DNA of 64,000 bases, from the NCBI GenBank assembly GCA_041391485.1, contig JAWKNY010000016.1, positions 1 through 64,000 of the forward strand. Direction: 5' to 3'. The notes below the pieces were generated by a model that did not search any database, was not told where the DNA came from, and saw only the letters and a list, made by a program, of their open reading frames with translations. The stretch is from JACKAF01 sp041391485 (GTDB lineage Bacteria > Bdellovibrionota > FAC87 > UBA2466 > JACKAF01). Shown here piece by piece: positions 18,020 through 26,073 of the stretch (position 1 is its first letter; the number at the start of each line of letters is the position of its first letter). The translations under genes and the position numbers were made by a program.

Positions 18020-18059
18020 CTTAGGTACCACGTTCCTTTTGGCACAAGCCTGTGGATAA
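18020..18059 (-). repeat. Dispersed repeat copy with adjacent DnaA-box-like site
   Basis: Positions 18020-18040 (CTTAGGTACCACGTTCCTTTT) are the exact reverse complement of 34231-34251, apart from reading past the ends. After a 10-base spacer both loci carry TGTGGAT. Here the latter extends to TGTGGATAA, the reverse complement of the consensus DnaA box TTATCCACA, at 18051-18059. The site lies between the lipoprotein gene and the zinc-ribbon gene. Whether DnaA binds is unknown. Confidence 0.6.
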
Positions 18060-18161
18060 CTTTTGTTTTGATAGGGGCGTTCCCAACATGAGGTATTGAC
18101 CCTATTCATTGTTTGGATTATTCGGGGCCAACGGAATAATGAATACCAAAGAGGTGGCCCA

Positions 18162-18541
18162 ATGCAGTGCCCTAAATGTGGAGTAATTAACCCATCCAGT
18201 GCACAGAAATGTGATTGTGGGCATTCGTTTGATCCTTCTGTCCCCGCAACGGAGCCCAAACTAATCCGCTACGAGCTTCGCGAGATCGATGCGAAACGGG
18301 CGTCAACCATCGCCGCAATCACAACGGGAGTTTACTGTTTAGTGTTGTTGCCGTTTCAGCTTGTCTCTTCAACGGTAGCGACCGGCGGGGCAGGCGGGTT
18401 GGGTATTTTGGCGCTCCTTTTCGCGGTGATGTTCTCCTCTACGCCGGAACCTATGTCGGGTGTTTAATATACAATTGGATTGCGCAAGGCCAAGGTGGGT
18501 TTCGAGTTACCATCTCTGCCGAAGAGACTCTCAGACGTTAA
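18162..18541 (+). CDS. Zinc-ribbon plus transmembrane protein (frame broken)
   Basis: The protein starts MQCPKCGVINPSSAQKCDCGHSF, a CxxC...CxC zinc ribbon, followed by a linker and hydrophobic segments (TIAAITTGVYCLVLLPF; GGAGGLGILALLFAVM). The annotated frame ends early, but a shift at about 18431 continues as LLYAGTYVGCLIYNWIAQ and on to a TAA at 18539-18541. The pattern of LxYxGxxxGxxIYNxxA followed by GGFRV is common at the C-termini of small two-helix membrane proteins, so I read it as one gene with a missing base. GAGGTGG precedes the ATG. Function unknown. Confidence 0.65.
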
Positions 18542-18558
18542 AAAGCGACAAAGCCCCG

Positions 18559-19182
18559 TTATTCGAACAATGTCATTTGAGTTTCGGTGGAAGCTTTAAG
18601 GCGGGCGACCTTTAGAAGTGTGGGTTTGGGTTCCACCACATGCATCGCTTCGATTTTTCCAAAACGCCGCCGTATCACGCTGTGATTCCCTTTGAGAAAG
18701 GTGTAGGTGTCGGCATCGTGTGGGGCAGACAAAAAGCGATCCGTTATCGCGGCAATAATCCGATCGTAGGCTTTTAGCGAATTGCCGTGCAAATAAGATC
18801 GGCCCTTCAGCCGCCGTACGTCACCGTTGTAGTGCGGGCTTACGTGGTAGAGCTCGTGGATGACCGTTTCCAATTTCTCACGCAGCGACAGGTTCAAAAA
18901 GCGCGGCAGCATGAAATAGATAATATAGAGAAGCTCCGATCCATTGTGATAAACGGGGACCATCCCGTAATGGTAAATGCGCTGGCCTCGAATCTTGCGC
19001 TCAAAGGGACGTCCGTCTTTATATTTGAGTGGCAGAAGATAAGCCACGAGCCCGCTTCGGCTGGACGACTGATTGAAGGTTGCGCTGACCCGCAGTCGAT
19101 CGGTCTGGATCATCCGAAACTCGGGCAGGACTCGGACAATCTCGTCCACCAAGCGCAGCATCGAGGCATTAAAATCGAGCAT
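18559..19182 (-). CDS. Putative HExxH metallopeptidase-like protein with C-terminal clamp-like motif
   Basis: This soluble protein of 207 residues has one HExxH site (TVIHELYHVSPHYNG, H109) with another His six residues on, as in many minigluzincin-like peptidases. There is no signal peptide. N-terminal blocks (VLPEFRMIQTDRL, ARLLPLKY-like AYLLPLKYKDGRPF) resemble phage and chromosomal putative metallopeptidases. The last residues, TETQMTLFE, match QxxLF, the beta-clamp binding pattern. A TTG nine bases upstream is an alternative start. It ends 17 bases from the convergent zinc-ribbon gene. Substrate unknown. Confidence 0.65.
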   Translation of the reverse strand: MLDFNASMLRLVDEIVRVLPEFRMIQTDRLRVSATFNQSSSRSGLVAYLLPLKYKDGRPFERKIRGQRIYHYGMVPVYHNGSELLYIIYFMLPRFLNLSLREKLETVIHELYHVSPHYNGDVRRLKGRSYLHGNSLKAYDRIIAAITDRFLSAPHDADTYTFLKGNHSVIRRRFGKIEAMHVVEPKPTLLKVARLKASTETQMTLFE

Positions 19183-19329
19183 CCCTAACAATCACCAGCT
19201 TCAGGCAAAATCGTCAAGATTCCGCATAAGGCGCTAAATTCCTGCCGCTTTTCTGCCGATAATCCAGGTGAGCGCCGTCATCTCTGCGTCGGCGCAAGGA
19301 CATTAAGTCCTTATCTTGAGGGCCCAAGG

Positions 19330-20522
19330 ATGTGGCTACGAGTCAAAACCTGGATTTCCCAGCATAATTTTAGTTCGCGCTACCAATCTCTCGCGTACAC
19401 CTTCACGAACTTTTTCGTAGCGCTCATCGCTTTGAATATGCTTTTGGGACTTTTTCTGCGGCTCACCGATCCCGCTGCCCAAGGTGGTCGCACCCATAGC
19501 CAAGTGGATTTGCGCGCCTACCACGGCCTCCCCTCTGACCGATTGCGTCAGGTGCTGAACGATTTCGATGATTTTTCGTCCATGGGCTCTGTCTACCGGC
19601 CCTACACACAGATCGGCGATCCCCCGTTTGAAAGCGCCTCACTGAATGTCTTGCGCGATGACTACGGTTTTGAATACCGCAAAGGCGCGACGCCTGAGGT
19701 CAGCGACGCTCCCATCAAGGTCTACCTTTTCGGCGGCAGCACCACGTTTGGCGTTCACCTTGCTGACGAGTGGACCCTCGGCGCAAAGCTCCAGGAAATC
19801 TTGGGCGAAGGCGTCTCAGTCCGCAACTACTCGGTCCGCGGTTTTTCCTGGTATCAGACCCATGTGCTTTTCCAGCGTTTACTCCACGCTGGCAATACCT
19901 ACAGCTCGCTGTTTTCATCGATGGAGCGTCCATCCAAAACAACGGGTGGTCCAGAAATTACCCGACTTCGACGTGGAAAGCCGCCCGACTTTGGGAAGAG
20001 GCGCAACAAGGCGTGCGCCACACCAATCTTCCCGAGTTCATTCCGCTCTTCAAAGTCTTGAACATTCTCAACCGCAATCGCGTGGAAAAGAAGATGAGTT
20101 GGGTGATGGAAAAGCGCTACGCTTATCTCAAAGACAAACCAAATCTGGAAACTGAAGCCAAGAACACCAAGAACTCCTATCTTGAAACTCTCCACCAGCG
20201 AGAAGCCGTAGCCGCCGCTTTCGGTGTCACCCCGTACTTCGTCTGGCAGCCCAATGCCGTCTACGAGTGTGCCGAGGAAAAGCAAACCCCTGAAGAGTAC
20301 TCCCAGATTATTCCGGAAGTTTACAAAAACATGCGGTGGGTACGCGAAAAACATTTTATTAACCTCTCCAACCTTTGCAAAAAGACCAAAGTTGAAGGAC
20401 CGCTTTTTGTGGACAACCTGCACTACAGCCCCGCTTTTACGGAAGAGCTCGCGCAGGCCATCGCCGTTGAGATTCGCAAAGACTACAAAGGACTGCGCCA
20501 GCTGGCGTCGAACCCAAGCTAA
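19330..20522 (+). CDS. Membrane-anchored SGNH/GDSL hydrolase, copy 1 (frame broken)
   Basis: An N-terminal transmembrane anchor (about residues 25-47, FTNFFVALIALNMLLGLFL) is followed by a SGNH hydrolase domain. Block I is YLFGGSTTFGVH with the nucleophile Ser137; block V is VDNLHYSPAF with the catalytic Asp/His pair. The frame breaks near 19900, where one missing base reconnects LLHAGNT to LAVFIDGAS, matching the paralogue's VVVFLDGVN. Corrected length is about 398 residues. Its stop overlaps the start of the second copy (TAATG). A role in acyl-group chemistry on a surface polymer is inferred from the neighbours. Confidence 0.8.
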
Positions 20523-21772
20523 TGGCACGCAAAAGAAAACCAACCAAGCTTAATAAGTTCTACCAAAGCGTAAGCATTATTCTGACCAATACCGGACTCT
20601 TGTTTTTGGTGCTGAACCTTTTCTTGTTCTTCCCCTCCGTTATGCGGGATGCTGAAGTGCATACCCAACAAGATCAGGCACAGGCCAGCCGCATCCGGCC
20701 CCGCGCCGGTCAGCCACTTCTGACCCCTAAGCGCAATGGACACCAAATGCAGTGGACCGATCTGCGTTCGTATGAAGGTGTCGACCCGAATCACGTGAGA
20801 CAGGTTCTCGATGACTTTTTTGACATGGGACAAAAGGGCTACGCTTATCACCCGTATACCCATTTCACAGAACCCACTTTCTCAAGCCCGACGTTGAATC
20901 TACAAGCGGACGAGCAAGGCTTTATCTCCCGCCGTATCTCGCACAAGCAAGAGTCCAAGTACCCCGTTCGCGTCTTCGCCTTTGGCGGCAGCACGACTTT
21001 TGGATGGCATGTGGGGGACGATGAGACTATTCCCAGTTTTCTCGAACGCGAGCTTCAGCAAAAACTTAGAAGACAAGGCGACTGGAGGCGGGTAGAAGTC
21101 ACCAACTTCGGTAAGGGTTTCAACTCCTGGTACCAGGAGATGGTGCTCTTTGAACGGCTCTTGCACGCTGGTTACAAACCGGACGTCGTCGTCTTTTTGG
21201 ACGGCGTGAATGTTTTGCACGCGGACTCTCCCTACGAAGTTCCTTACTGGAACGACAAGATGACTGAACTATGGGATCAAGCGCAGATCAGCACCACCTC
21301 CCTTCCCGGCATGCTGCCGCTTTTTCGGGTACTCAACTACTTCAAACGCCGACACCTCAACAAATGGGTGCGCAATTTCCAGGTGGACAGACACCCTTCT
21401 TCCCACACCTACGCGCTTCCCGACTGGGTGAGACGGGTTAAAGAGAGCTATTTGAACACGCTCACGCAGATCGACGCCCTTTCCACCACCAAGAAAATTC
21501 AAGCCTACTACTTTTGGCAGCCCAACCGGGCATTTGACTGTCAGAGCGGAAAGTACAGCCAACAGCTCCCCACGCACTACACCCACAAAATGGTTCCCCT
21601 CTATACCGCGATGCGCAAAGTCGAGCGCCCCCGTTTCAAATTCCTAGGCGACCTTTGCCGCGCCTACGGCTTTGATAAGCGCGTCATCGTCGACGATGTG
21701 CATTACAGCCCGGCCTTTAACGAGTTCATCGCCACCGAAATGGCGCGCCACATCAATATCGCCAGACGTTAG
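20522..21772 (+). CDS. Membrane-anchored SGNH/GDSL hydrolase, copy 2
   Basis: This intact 416-residue paralogue of the preceding gene has one transmembrane segment at about residues 18-38 (SIILTNTGLLFLVLNLFLFF), block I FAFGGSTTFGWH with Ser157, a DGVN block near residue 228, and block V VDDVHYSPAF (D391/D392, H394) near the C-terminus. The two proteins share the order and wording of most blocks (DLRxYxG, DRxRQVLxDF, YxPYTxxxxP, FGGSTTFG, FxWQPN). The gene starts on the TAATG overlap. The duplication and the glycan-type neighbours suggest a role in envelope polysaccharide modification. Confidence 0.85.
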   Translation: MARKRKPTKLNKFYQSVSIILTNTGLLFLVLNLFLFFPSVMRDAEVHTQQDQAQASRIRPRAGQPLLTPKRNGHQMQWTDLRSYEGVDPNHVRQVLDDFFDMGQKGYAYHPYTHFTEPTFSSPTLNLQADEQGFISRRISHKQESKYPVRVFAFGGSTTFGWHVGDDETIPSFLERELQQKLRRQGDWRRVEVTNFGKGFNSWYQEMVLFERLLHAGYKPDVVVFLDGVNVLHADSPYEVPYWNDKMTELWDQAQISTTSLPGMLPLFRVLNYFKRRHLNKWVRNFQVDRHPSSHTYALPDWVRRVKESYLNTLTQIDALSTTKKIQAYYFWQPNRAFDCQSGKYSQQLPTHYTHKMVPLYTAMRKVERPRFKFLGDLCRAYGFDKRVIVDDVHYSPAFNEFIATEMARHINIARR

Positions 21773-21814
21773 AAACCTTAATCCCCCCCGCATTGCAGCC
21801 GATGAGAGCTACGT

Positions 21815-22831
21815 ATGAATATCCTCGCTGCCTCATCGCGCCAATGGCACCCTGAAGACGAGTGGATCCTGCAAGGCATCCAGAATCTTCTCCAGGACGT
21901 TCTGGCTCCTCCGGTAAACTGGGTGCTGTTTGATAAAAATCCCGACTTACTCCGCTCCGATGGTCTCATGCGCCGACGAACGCTGCACTCCAACTCCTAC
22001 CACCACCAGAGTTTGATTCCCTTTAGCATGGCGATCATTGGGGGGTCGGCGACCTGGCACAATCGAGGACTCGAAACTTTTTACCACCTTGTCGCTCGCT
22101 CAAAGATCCCGTTGTTTGCGCTGGGATTGGGCTTGCCGGAAGAGGCGCGAGCGCTGAACAAAGATGAGTTACACTGCTTCAAGCGACGCTCGACGGTGAT
22201 CACGGCACGCGATATTGCCGCTAAAAACTATTTCAGGCAGTACGGCCTAGAAGCGGCTATGTTGCCTTGTCCCTCTCTATTCGCGGCCAAAGCACAGCCC
22301 GTGGCTACCAACTCACAGCCTCGCATCGGATTTGTAATTGATGACCACCAGGCAAAGGTTTCGCCCAATCACCAAAGCTTTTTGAGAGAACTGTGCAAGT
22401 TTATTGAGCACAGTTCAGATTCCTACGATCTGCAGGTATTCTGCCCAACCGTGGACGAGTTCATGCGCTTTTCGAGTATGTTTGGAGAGCGAACGCATTA
22501 CTCCTTTGAGGCAAGAGAGTACCCGAAGCTACTCGCTTCTGCGGATCTCATCGTAACGAACAACCTGACGTGCGCTCACCTGGCCAATTCAGTCGGACGG
22601 ATTGCCCTTTTCGTTTCCGAAACAGCGCCCAATGAGCTGGAATTCGCACAGCTTCCGTTCATTCGCTACGCGACTTTAGAATCCCTGAGCCAGCAATTCG
22701 AGGCCATTGTCGGCAAGACTCATACAGCCGCCGGAATCGAAAGCTGGAAGCACAAAATCCGCGAGCAATGGCGGCAAGTCCTACCTGCACGCAATGCTCC
22801 CATCGGCCCAGCGGAAAGGCAGATCTCGTAA
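21815..22831 (+). CDS. Polysaccharide pyruvyltransferase-like protein
   Basis: The 338-residue soluble protein has the two-lobed layout of the polysaccharide pyruvyltransferase (CsaB/WcaK) family: IIGGSATWHNRG near residue 73, LFALGLGLPEE near 105, TARDIAAKNYFRQYGL near 128 and a C-terminal LLASADLIVTNNLTCAHLAN block near 235, the last being the usual nucleotide-binding lobe. Family members transfer pyruvate from phosphoenolpyruvate to sugar residues of surface polymers. It follows the two SGNH hydrolases by 42 bases. The match is by pattern only, so the acceptor is unknown. Confidence 0.7.
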   Translation: MNILAASSRQWHPEDEWILQGIQNLLQDVLAPPVNWVLFDKNPDLLRSDGLMRRRTLHSNSYHHQSLIPFSMAIIGGSATWHNRGLETFYHLVARSKIPLFALGLGLPEEARALNKDELHCFKRRSTVITARDIAAKNYFRQYGLEAAMLPCPSLFAAKAQPVATNSQPRIGFVIDDHQAKVSPNHQSFLRELCKFIEHSSDSYDLQVFCPTVDEFMRFSSMFGERTHYSFEAREYPKLLASADLIVTNNLTCAHLANSVGRIALFVSETAPNELEFAQLPFIRYATLESLSQQFEAIVGKTHTAAGIESWKHKIREQWRQVLPARNAPIGPAERQIS

Positions 22832-22836
22832 AGACG

Positions 22837-23910
22837 GTGAGCTGGAAAGTCCACATTCCTAGACTTCGCACCGACGCGGCCAAGGCGCCCGAGGCTATTT
22901 TTCGTTCTGAACAGACAGCTATCCACAGCGGTCGATTGGGCGACATCATCTACTCGTTGCCAACATGCCGCGCCTTGGGAATCAACCACCTCATTTTGAA
23001 CGCGTACACCGACTGCGAAAACCCGCGGCGCACCCTCACGTACAAGGCCGCGCAGGAATTAATCCCCCTTTTGCTTCACCAGCCGTATCTCGCCAAGATC
23101 AGCCTTTCGGAGTGCGATCTCCCTTTGGACAGAGCGTGGGAGATCGAAGGGATTCACTACAATTTGGATCGGGCCCACTTGGTCGACAGGCGCTTTGTGG
23201 CGCCTGTTCTACAAAAACTACCCCGGCGTGTGCGCTGGTTCTCGGAGGAAAGCCCGGTACACCTCGCCCAGATCTACGCCGCTTCCCAAGGTTTGCACGT
23301 AAATCCGGAAGAAGCGTGGCTGGAAGCGCCTAAGAATGACTCAGTCAAAGATACGATTGTCGTTTCATTGACTCCCCGCTGGCGAAGCTACCCAAAAAAC
23401 TATTGGGCGACTTTGCTCGCCGGGCTAGGCCCCGTGCTTTTTGTGGGCCACCCGCAGGAAGCCGAACTCGATTTACCCAATTCCCAATGGATGGAGACCA
23501 AGGATCACCTGGAGCTAGCTTCAATCATTGCGGGCGCGCGGCTCTTCCTGGGGACCGTTAGCTTTCCCTATGCGATCGCAGAAGCGCTGAAGGTACCGCG
23601 AGCCGTGGAACCGTGTTACCGACAGCTAGATGCTTTTCCCATCGGTAAAGGTGGGCACGTGCTTCCGGCCAATCCGATGCTCGCGCGACGGCTTGTTTCC
23701 AAACTCCTGCAGCTAAAATTTAATAGCAACTACTCGCTACAAACTCGGCGTTTCTACTATTCCGTCCCTTTGCAAGCGCGCACCCTTAGTTTCTGCGCCG
23801 GACTTTACTTCCCCCGCCTATTCCGGCTTTTCTGGGAGCGCGGCCAAAGCACGCTTACCGCGGTCTTCCGCCGCCTACGTAGACGCGGTGCATCTAGCCA
23901 CGCCGTATAA
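22837..23910 (+). CDS. GT9-like (heptosyltransferase-type) glycosyltransferase
   Basis: The protein (about 357 residues) contains HSGRLGDIIYSLPTCRAL, the GDxxxSLPxxRxL motif that opens ADP-heptose:LPS heptosyltransferase-like proteins, and a C-terminal half with VVSLTPRWRSYPKNYW, VLFVGHPQEAELDL and LELASIIAGARLFLGTVSFPYAIAEAL, the usual donor-binding layout. A very basic C-terminal helix (RRLRRRG) may touch the membrane. I start at GTG 22837 just after the upstream stop. An ATG at 22768 inside the previous gene is possible. It ends the 19.3-23.9 kb envelope cluster. Confidence 0.65.
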   Translation: MSWKVHIPRLRTDAAKAPEAIFRSEQTAIHSGRLGDIIYSLPTCRALGINHLILNAYTDCENPRRTLTYKAAQELIPLLLHQPYLAKISLSECDLPLDRAWEIEGIHYNLDRAHLVDRRFVAPVLQKLPRRVRWFSEESPVHLAQIYAASQGLHVNPEEAWLEAPKNDSVKDTIVVSLTPRWRSYPKNYWATLLAGLGPVLFVGHPQEAELDLPNSQWMETKDHLELASIIAGARLFLGTVSFPYAIAEALKVPRAVEPCYRQLDAFPIGKGGHVLPANPMLARRLVSKLLQLKFNSNYSLQTRRFYYSVPLQARTLSFCAGLYFPRLFRLFWERGQSTLTAVFRRLRRRGASSHAV

Positions 23911-23924
23911 TAATTATTTGCAGA

Positions 23925-24019
23925 CCCCCTATGCCTAATGTAATTCTTTCAGGGTAGGACTCGTCTAATGGGGAGACGAACCTGCAATTATTTGGGCTTA
24001 CATAGGGTATTGGGGGGAT
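23925..24019 (+). ncRNA. Candidate cis-regulatory RNA leader of the sigma-54 activator gene
   Basis: Positions 23925-23943 can pair with 23998-24016 over 19 positions, with 15 Watson-Crick pairs, two G-U pairs and two mismatches. The pairing joins a CCCCC run (23925-23929) to the GGGGGG run (24012-24017) directly before the ATG at 24020, so the stem would hide the ribosome binding site. Inside lies a second hairpin: GTAGG (23954-23958) with CCTGC (23981-23985) and CGTCT (23962-23966) with AGACG (23974-23978), around a 7-base loop. It does not match riboswitch consensus sequences I know. It could be a riboswitch, a thermometer or an sRNA target. Confidence 0.5.
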
Positions 24020-24988
24020 ATGTCAGTTTTGGGAGCGGGCCGTTCAGGCCCCAATTTGGTTGCTCACTTCGTCACGCAAGATCCCACAATGCTAAACCTT
24101 CTACAGATGGCGACCAAAATCGCCAGCTCGGAAGCGACCGTGCTCATTCAGGGAGAAAGCGGAACGGGCAAAGAAGTCGTCGCCAAGCATATCCACCGGC
24201 ATTCCAAACGGCAGGGCCGCCCCATCCTCTCGATCAATTGCGGAGCCTTACAAGAAAATCTCCTGATGAGTGAACTCTTCGGCCACGAAAAGGGAGCCTT
24301 CACCGGAGCCATTGCCCAAAGATCGGACTCGTCGAGGCCGTCGACGGCGGTACCTTGTTTCTGGACGAAATCGGCGAGATGGGTTTGGAGGCGCAGGCGA
24401 AACTTCTGCGCTTCTTGCAAGAGGGAGAAGTCCACCGCTTGGGAGCGCGTGCGCCGATCAAGGTAAACGTGCGCGTTCTTTCTGCCACCAACAAAGACCT
24501 CGAATCGCAAGTGAAGGCTGGAAAGTTTCGCGAGGATCTTTATTACCGGATCAATACAATCAGTCTTCGCCTTTCCCCGCTTCGCAAACGTCCGGAAGAT
24601 GTTCCCCTTCTCATTCAGTCTTTTTCTGGATGCCGAGGGCTCACCACTTCGGATCACGGCGGCGGCCATGGAAATACTCAAGCGTTACCGTTGGCCCGGC
24701 AACGTGCGAGAACTTCAAAACACCGTAGAACGCTTCAAGATTTTGGTGGATTCGGACAACATCACGGAAAACGACATCCCCTTCAACATCAAATCACCCG
24801 GCTTGGAAATGGATTACTTTTCGGGCGCGTCTACGTTTTTGTTAGAAAATGTGGAACGCCGGCACATCCTAAGGGTCCTAGAACATTTTCGCGGCAACAA
24901 AACCAAAGCGGCGAACGCGATGGGTATCACGGTAAAAACCTTGTACAACAAACTTGCCCGTTACCAAAAAGAAGTACCGGTTCATTAA
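24020..24988 (+). CDS. Sigma-54-dependent transcriptional activator without receiver domain (frame broken twice)
   Basis: This AAA+ enhancer-binding protein activates RpoN promoters. It has Walker A GESGTGKE near residue 45, the sigma-54 contact loop GAFTGA near 95, Walker B GGTLFLDEIGEM, the RYRWPGNVRELQNT block and a C-terminal Fis-type helix-turn-helix (NKTKAANAMGITVKTLYNKL). Only about 30 residues precede the AAA+ domain, so there is no receiver or sensor domain, as in PspF. Frame breaks lie at 24318-24321 (one A missing) and near 24620-24626. At the second, about four or five residues also seem absent compared with the family. The flagellin gene 1 kb downstream is a possible target. Confidence 0.88.
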
Positions 24989-24991
24989 GCC

Positions 24992-25639
24992 CTAAGTCAT
25001 TTGGTTGGCGAAGATGTACCACGTCAACCAATCCGCGATTTCTTTTTTTGTTTTCGCGCGTGCCATCTTGTTCCCGTTTGAAAACAGATAGGCAGGGTGA
25101 CTCTTCTTGCTAATTTGCGAGAGGTAATTGAGACAGAGCACGTCTAGGCCTTTTTCTTCGAGCAGCTTAGCCCCCCACTCCGCTTTGTCTTCGTGCGGCT
25201 CCCACTCCAGTTTAAAACCAATGCGTTTGATTTTGGGAAAGCGGGCCGCGACTTCATCAATGATCTTGGCTGAGGGTTTCAGGCGAACCGTCCAGTCGCC
25301 CTTCGAGGTCACCTTCCCCTCCAAACGTTCGGCCGGAACAAAATCAAGAACCGCAGCAGAGAACACCGCGTAATCCGGTTTGAATTGGCGGCAAAGTTTG
25401 TATACCGCGGCGGCCATCTCTTCCGTGGTTTCGACCGGTGCGTAATGCGCGAGCTTTAGACGCTTAAAGTCGAAACAGTTCGGGCCGACGACAGCGGCCA
25501 CGCGCGCTCGGTGCGCTCTTAGCCGGGTGCACAGGCGGAACGCCAACTCACCCGACGACACGTTGCTCAGAAATCTCACTCTGTCGAGGTAGGCACGCGT
25601 GGGGCCTCCCGTTATCAAGACTCGCGGAAGTTTACTCAT
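24992..25639 (-). CDS. CoaB-like phosphopantothenoylcysteine synthetase domain protein
   Basis: The 215-residue protein opens with PRVLITGGPTRAYLDRVRFLSNVSSGELAFRL, the phosphopantothenate-cysteine ligase signature of the DNA/pantothenate flavoprotein family. FSAAVLDFVPAERLEGKVTS near residue 95 and LKPSAKIIDEVAARFP with IGFKLEW also fit CoaB. The CoaC decarboxylase half found in fused CoaBC is absent. It would join cysteine to 4'-phosphopantothenate in CoA synthesis if active, but a paralogue with a different substrate cannot be excluded. Its stop is three bases from the convergent sigma-54 activator's stop. Confidence 0.8.
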   Translation of the reverse strand: MSKLPRVLITGGPTRAYLDRVRFLSNVSSGELAFRLCTRLRAHRARVAAVVGPNCFDFKRLKLAHYAPVETTEEMAAAVYKLCRQFKPDYAVFSAAVLDFVPAERLEGKVTSKGDWTVRLKPSAKIIDEVAARFPKIKRIGFKLEWEPHEDKAEWGAKLLEEKGLDVLCLNYLSQISKKSHPAYLFSNGNKMARAKTKKEIADWLTWYIFANQMT

Positions 25640-26073
25640 CGCGACAAACTAGCTTGAACTTTGGAAACAAACAAGACCCGAGATTTGGCGGAATGGTAGG
25701 AAAGGAAGGGAGACCGGCTTTAAGCGCTGCAACAATTAGCAATACAAAATAAAAGTTACCTAGAAAAGATGTCTTTCTAACACGATTTATCGCAGCGCAG
25801 AACCGTGTCTCCCCTGACCTCTTGCCGTAATTAAAAGTTACTATAAATGTTAATCTTTTTGTTTGTCCAGTGATTGCTAGGACTCACAGCATCACAGATT
25901 TTGCACGCATCGCATTGAAAATATTTGTAAACCTCTCACTACTAGCAGTCGTATGGCCTATTGAAAGTAAGGGAAGATTACTTTCAAAAACTATTGCAGG
26001 GAATTGCAACTGAGCTTGAGAACAAGTTCAGTCTCACAAGGATGGAGGTGTAAACGCTACTTGGAGGCTGTTC
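25640..26073. other. 434-base non-coding region holding the flagellin promoter and leader
   Basis: There is no credible ORF. The region is A/T-rich compared with its neighbours. It includes two similar AAAAGTTAC stretches (near 25751 and 25833), a TATAAAT at 25842, a 10-bp perfect inverted repeat (25961-25970 and 25978-25987) and two Shine-Dalgarno-like runs (GGAGG at 26044-26048 and 26063-26067). I found no clear sigma-28 (TAAAGTTT-N11-GCCGATAA) or sigma-54 (TGGCAC-N5-TTGC) promoter, so the flagellin promoter type is open. Confidence 0.5.
25961..25987. repeat. 10-bp inverted repeat in flagellin leader
   Basis: TTGAAAGTAA (25961-25970) and TTACTTTCAA (25978-25987) are exact reverse complements separated by seven bases. 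The repeat lies 86 bases upstream of the flagellin ATG, so it may be an mRNA-stabilising hairpin in the leader or an operator. Confidence 0.5.

Noticed and set aside
22915..22930. DnaA-box-like CTATCCACA inside the GT9-like gene
   Set aside because: One mismatch, within coding sequence and with no repeat nearby, so best explained by chance.
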